DNA of 64,000 nucleotides from assembly GCF_002312805.1 (NCBI RefSeq), contig NZ_NMUA01000015.1:48569-112568 (forward strand), read 5' to 3'. The notes under the pieces are model-generated. The model was not told the DNA's origin. It saw only the letters and a list, made by a program, of their open reading frames with translations, and ran no database searches. A program made the position numbers and the translations under genes. Of this stretch, positions 60,239-64,000 are shown piece after piece; within the stretch, counting starts at the first letter, position 1, and each line of letters starts with the position of its first letter. The stretch comes from Sphingobium sp. D43FB. GTDB lineage: Bacteria; Pseudomonadota; Alphaproteobacteria; Sphingomonadales; Sphingomonadaceae.

Positions 60239-61096
60239 TCAAGCACTGGCGATCGGAACAACCAGGACGTCAATTATTGCATCTCTTACAAAGTCCTGGG
60301 CAACGCTACCGAGAACGAATTTTTCAATTCCCGATCGCCTGTTAGTACCGATAACCACGAGGTCGGCCCGCTCACGTTCCGCAATTCGCCTGATCATCTC
60401 GGCGGTCGCGGTCACCATGGGGACGATCACAGTCTTGGAAGGCGCGATGCCGGTTGCCCGGACGTATTCACGCATCGCCTGCTCTGCTTCGTGTCGCTCA
60501 GAGGCCTGCGGATCATCTGATAAGCTGATAAGCGCGGGTTGCACACCGCCAGGATCCTGGGTCTCGAATGCATGTGATGCGATCACGCGGACATCCTCCA
60601 GCAATCCTATTGCGTCGGCCGTAAGTGCTGCCCTCATCGAGCTATCCGAGAAATCCGTTGCTATGAGAATGTTGGAATATGTTGCGGACGGCACACCATT
60701 GGCGATCAAGACCGGATAGGGAGCTTCTTTGAGAACCAATTCCGCAATCGTGCCGAGGAATACGTCCTCGAGCAGGTTCGGTTTGTGCGGCCCAAGCACA
60801 ATCAGTTCGGCAGACAACTCTCGCGCCGTTTCGGTGAGCGCGCGGCATTCGGAGCCCGTTATCAATCTGTATTCACACGGCACGCCATCATGGTGAATTA
60901 TCGTATCGGCGCTTTCCGCAAGGAGAGTTTGCAGTCGGTCGGCTTTTCGCTCGAGCGTAATGGCATCATCGGACTCCTTGGCCATTGCATGGACCAACGC
61001 CAGACGGGCTCCGGCTTTTCGTGCTGCCAGAACGGCCCGTCTGATCGCCCGATCGGAGCGCGGAGTGAAGTCTGTCGCCACGAGGAAAGTGAGCAT
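60239..61096 (-). CDS. universal stress protein, two-domain
   Basis: 285 residues from MLTFLVATDFTPRSDRAIRR, start after CGGGAGATAAA. Two Usp domains, the second beginning YSNILIATDFSDSSMRAALT; C-terminal loop GTNRRSGIEKFVLGSVAQDFV is the ATP motif. It returns to the theme of the first 28 kb after the mobilisation region, as if that region was inserted into, or joined to, a larger stress cluster. Confidence 0.88.
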   Translation of the reverse strand: MLTFLVATDFTPRSDRAIRRAVLAARKAGARLALVHAMAKESDDAITLERKADRLQTLLAESADTIIHHDGVPCEYRLITGSECRALTETARELSAELIVLGPHKPNLLEDVFLGTIAELVLKEAPYPVLIANGVPSATYSNILIATDFSDSSMRAALTADAIGLLEDVRVIASHAFETQDPGGVQPALISLSDDPQASERHEAEQAMREYVRATGIAPSKTVIVPMVTATAEMIRRIAERERADLVVIGTNRRSGIEKFVLGSVAQDFVRDAIIDVLVVPIASA

Positions 61097-61863
61097 TTTA
61101 TCTCCCGAGAGTAGTCTGGACCTTCGCGATCGCAGCCGATGCGCGTTGTGGTGAGGGCCTGCCAGCGATAACCCTGCGCATCGTCCCGGCAGATAAGTAC
61201 AGAGCATAACACCATCTTGGACGGCGGAAACAGAGATTCTGGTTGGCGAGAGTGATCAGGCCTAGGGGCATTGCAGAACGAAAACGCTGTGTTCAGCACC
61301 ATTTCCTATGGCACCATGTCCCTCGAGTAGGGGAACGCCCGCACGTTTCGTGTAGGGGGCATGATTTCGACCAGCTCGTCAAAGGGGTCGATATTTTCAA
61401 GCGTTACAAGCTGTCGCGATCAAGCACGAAGCGCGCTGTCATCGCACAACAGCTGGAACGCTTGCTCGTTGTCCATAACCGCTGATTGCCGTCTCGTCGA
61501 GAAGGTCGTAACCATCCTCGTGGTATAGGGTGAGCGATCAGGCGGACCGAGGGTCAGTCCCGTTGATGACGAAGAAGGTGCAACCGGGCCGCCGATCCCT
61601 GAACCGCGGAACACCTTGGGGCTGAGGTTGGATGTGATGGCCCAGATTGGCGGTCAGCATTATATTGACGCCCGCAGACTCCATTGCATCGAGCAGTATC
61701 TTGAAGCCGGCATGGCGAAATGCTTCCAGAATGATGCGGCGGCCGGCCGCCGCGCGACCTTGGTGTGGTCGTGTACCGACAACGCTCAGGGGGCGGAGCC
61801 CTGACTGGACAAGCTGAGTGTGTTTGTTGCAAGGTGGCTGATATCAAGATGGAGTAGCCATGT
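61097..61863. other. intergenic region with a possible coding remnant
   Basis: 767 bp. On the minus strand 61800-61560 reads RRIILEAFRHAGFKILLDAM, ESAGVNIMLTANLGHHI, CTFFVINGTD and then, in the next frames, LYHEDGYDLLDETAI and MDNEQAFQLLCDDSALRA. The three pieces join into one plausible protein only if the frame shifts, so this looks like another broken gene that I cannot name. The remainder (61097-61420) shows nothing. Confidence 0.3.
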
Positions 61864-62154
61864 ATGCGAGAGGAGATTCTCGTTGAGAATCCGCACGGGA
61901 ACGATCTGGAGTTCGAAGGCGAACTTCTGATAGACGAATCCCATTTCGACGTGGGGTTTGTTAAAGTTTGGCGAACACTCGGCGGACGCTACGTGCTGAG
62001 GCAGACCCGCTCATCCCGGCCTGGTTTTAGGGACATAGATCGGGTCGAAAAGTTCGACACCGCGCAGAAGCTGTCTGAAGCTCTTGGGCATTCACGTGGG
62101 GCCAAAGAGATCTCTCGAAAGCTGGGGCTTTCCCGCACTGACCGCATCGACTGA
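61864..62154 (+). CDS. protein of unknown function, 96 aa
   Basis: MREEILVENPHGNDLEFEGE, LLIDESHFDVGFVKVWRTLG, GRYVLRQTRSSRPGFRDIDR, ending GLSRTDRID. Beta-rich start, helical end. GGAG is about 10 nt before the ATG. Convergent with the SLC13 permease gene. No family recognised. Confidence 0.5.
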   Translation: MREEILVENPHGNDLEFEGELLIDESHFDVGFVKVWRTLGGRYVLRQTRSSRPGFRDIDRVEKFDTAQKLSEALGHSRGAKEISRKLGLSRTDRID

Positions 62155-62205
62155 GATCTGGCGAGCCCGCTCCCCTGCTTCGCGCGGCCAATCGACCGCC
62201 CCGCG

Positions 62206-63882
62206 TCAGAATGGGAAAACCAGCGGGACGAGCAAAACGCTGGTAGCCATAGAAACGATCGAGAGCGGCACACCAATCTTGACAAAATCCCCGAATCGGT
62301 AATTGCCTGGAATCACGACGAGGGTGTTCACGGGTGAGGAAACCGGCGTCATGAAGGCCGTAGATGCGGCCAGTGCGACAATCATGGCGAAAGGATAAGG
62401 CGAAAGGCCAATACTGGCTGCAATCGCCAGTGCTATCGGCGCCATCAGTACCGCTGTCGCCGTGTTGGAAATGAACATGCCCAGCAGTGCCGTCAGAAGG
62501 AAGATAGACGCAAGAACTACGCGCGGACTTGCCTCGCCCACCAGCGCCAGCAGGAGATCGGCTGCAAGGTCCACGCCTCCTGTATTCTGGAGCGCAATCG
62601 AGAACGGCAGCATGCCGACGATCAGGATCAGGGTTTGCCAATGGATCGAGCGGTAAGCATCGGTCATGTCGATGCAGCGACACAAACCTAGGAGAAGGCC
62701 ACCGATGATAGCCGCCAGCACATTGGGGACAATTCCTGTGGCCATCATCATCACCACAAGTGCAAGGATGGCGAGAGCAAACGGAGCACGCGACGGTGCC
62801 GGCACCACGTCTTCGAATTCGGCAGGCATGGATAGCACGATGAGCTCTCGATGGTCGCTCTGCAGCCGACGAATTGCGCGCCAGGCGCCCACCACAAGAA
62901 GGGTATCGCCCAGGTGCAGCGTCTCGTCGGCGATGCTGCCTTGCACGGCTCCCTGACGCCGCTTCAAACCGATCACGGCCAGATCGTGTTCTGTGCGGAA
63001 GCGGGCCTCGACCAAAGTTTTACCGATCAACCGGGACGTCGCCGGAACAAGGAGCTCTGCCATCCCGATTTCCTGTGTCCGGTCAGTGAAGTAGTCCCCC
63101 GAGATCGGAAGTTCCTCCAATCCGAGCCGGGCCTGGAGATCGCCACCCTCTCGCTGACGGTTCCTGAAATCGAGGAACAGGACATCATTTGCCTGCAAAA
63201 CACTATCAAAGCGTGGTCGCATCATCCGCTTGGACAGGCGCTGGCTGCGCTCGATCCCGATGATATTGATGCCGGCGCTCGCGCGCAGATCGAGTTCGTC
63301 GAGCCTTTTGCCCACTAGCTTGCTGTGAGGCGTGACGCGCAGGCGTAGCTCCCGCCCCGCCAGGCTATATTCCTTTATCCATTCTGCGAGCCTTGGTTGC
63401 GGGGGCGTCAGGGAGGGAGGCGGCTGGCGCTGACCAAGGAGGCGGCGGGCAACAAGCATGTACCCGATCGCGAGGATCAATATCGGAATGCCAAAGGGCG
63501 TGAATGCGAAGAAGCCAAAGCCCTCATGTCCCGCTCTAACCAGTTCTCCGTGAACGATGAGATTGGGCGCGGTTGCCACGAGGGTCATCATGCCGCTGAT
63601 CAGGGCTGCGACACTAAGGGGCATCATCAGCCGTCCGGGATCGATCTTCGAATTCCGCGCAATCCGGAGCACCACCGGGATAAAGATCGCCACCACCCCG
63701 GTCGAGCTCATGAAAGAGCCCACAGCCGCGACAATGATCATGAGAAAGACGATGAGCCGCGCCTCGCCTGGACCGGCATGACGGACCAGTAAATCGCCAA
63801 GACGCTGCGCCACTCCAGTCCGAACCAGCCCCTCGCCTATCACAAACAAGGCAGCGATCAGGACGATGTTGGGGGTATCCAT
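62206..63882 (-). CDS. SLC13/DASS-type permease with two TrkA-C domains
   Basis: 558 residues: N-terminal helices, the anion-transporter motif SSTGVVAIFIPVVLRIARNS and a second SNTATAVLMAPIALAI repeat, with two cytoplasmic TrkA-C (RCK_C) domains between them (TPHSKLVGKRLDELDLRASA; TSRLIGKTLVEARFRTEHDL). Such proteins move sulfate, citrate or other divalent anions with sodium. The family usually has about 50-60 more N-terminal residues (first helices); here the frame begins at MDTPNIVLIAALFVIGEGLV, so the gene may be 5'-truncated or start elsewhere. Confidence 0.85.
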   Translation of the reverse strand: MDTPNIVLIAALFVIGEGLVRTGVAQRLGDLLVRHAGPGEARLIVFLMIIVAAVGSFMSSTGVVAIFIPVVLRIARNSKIDPGRLMMPLSVAALISGMMTLVATAPNLIVHGELVRAGHEGFGFFAFTPFGIPILILAIGYMLVARRLLGQRQPPPSLTPPQPRLAEWIKEYSLAGRELRLRVTPHSKLVGKRLDELDLRASAGINIIGIERSQRLSKRMMRPRFDSVLQANDVLFLDFRNRQREGGDLQARLGLEELPISGDYFTDRTQEIGMAELLVPATSRLIGKTLVEARFRTEHDLAVIGLKRRQGAVQGSIADETLHLGDTLLVVGAWRAIRRLQSDHRELIVLSMPAEFEDVVPAPSRAPFALAILALVVMMMATGIVPNVLAAIIGGLLLGLCRCIDMTDAYRSIHWQTLILIVGMLPFSIALQNTGGVDLAADLLLALVGEASPRVVLASIFLLTALLGMFISNTATAVLMAPIALAIAASIGLSPYPFAMIVALAASTAFMTPVSSPVNTLVVIPGNYRFGDFVKIGVPLSIVSMATSVLLVPLVFPF

Positions 63883-64000
63883 CCGGCGGCGCCCGCCTTG
63901 TCGTGAGGTAGTGGACTGCTCTTAAGAATGCTCTCGAGAGTAGGCTTAGGAGCGGTTCATGGGGCAGATAACGGTAATGACCGGGCCGGAACGGCGGCGG

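Noticed and set aside
1..64000. CRISPR arrays, tRNA and rRNA genes, transposases
   Set aside because: I looked for regularly spaced repeats, tRNA-like ends and transposase motifs and saw none I could support. The three palindromes at 36-39 kb are too long and too few for CRISPR.

Overview
The window looks like a replicon of a sphingomonad-type alphaproteobacterium. This rests on GC-rich codon use, alphaproteobacterial FixL/FixJ and cbb3-oxidase genes, and small accessory families (DUF736, DUF2493, DUF3768, DUF5983, DUF6927) that I associate with sphingomonad and rhizobial plasmids. No rRNA, tRNA, replication initiator, transposase or CRISPR array was recognised.

1-28.5 kb is a low-oxygen / nitric-oxide / stress region. 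It opens with the end of a cbb3 oxidase operon (ccoO-Q-P, a small membrane protein, DUF2189, ccoI, ccoS). An NsrR-like Rrf2 regulator, a quinone reductase and several universal stress proteins follow, then GNAT and CBS proteins, two truncated haemoglobins, DUF1971, cytochrome c, a FixL/FixJ pair with two extra receivers, MgtC, a histidine kinase, an APH-AAA kinase, D-lactate dehydrogenase and a second FixJ. Many genes here are broken by internal or terminal deletions: hemA, a usp, a catalase reduced to its first ~30 codons, probable prs, ackA, flavohaemoglobin hmp, and a Crp/Fnr regulator. An NsrR-type palindrome precedes the group III globin and an FNR/FixK-type box precedes the group II globin.

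28.5-60 kb is a mobilisation module plus a probable conjugative leading region, nearly all on the minus strand: MobF relaxase (TraI/TrwC), VirD4/TraD coupling protein, a ribbon-helix-helix protein, a 710-bp hairpin-rich non-coding stretch (best place for oriT), then about 25 small genes including SSB, a PemK-type toxin-antitoxin pair, a GHKL ATPase, ArdC antirestriction protein and a 717-aa ParB-like protein. No type IV secretion (mating-pair) genes are visible, so these lie elsewhere or the element is mobilised in trans.

Within it, 47.2-54.0 kb resembles a DNA base-modification island: a DpdA-like (TGT-fold) transglycosylase, a Mom-like acyltransferase, two PP-loop ATPases and an AlkB-like dioxygenase. 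Next to ArdC and SSB this suggests protection of incoming plasmid DNA from restriction. The same region carries three copies of a ~166-bp palindromic element in front of minus-strand genes, a two-copy double hairpin in leaders of plus-strand genes, and a recurrent G-rich tract plus small hairpin in leaders of at least four genes. These could be single-stranded-DNA promoters or RNA regulators.

60-64 kb returns to stress functions: another universal stress protein, a small unknown protein and an SLC13-type permease with two TrkA-C domains.
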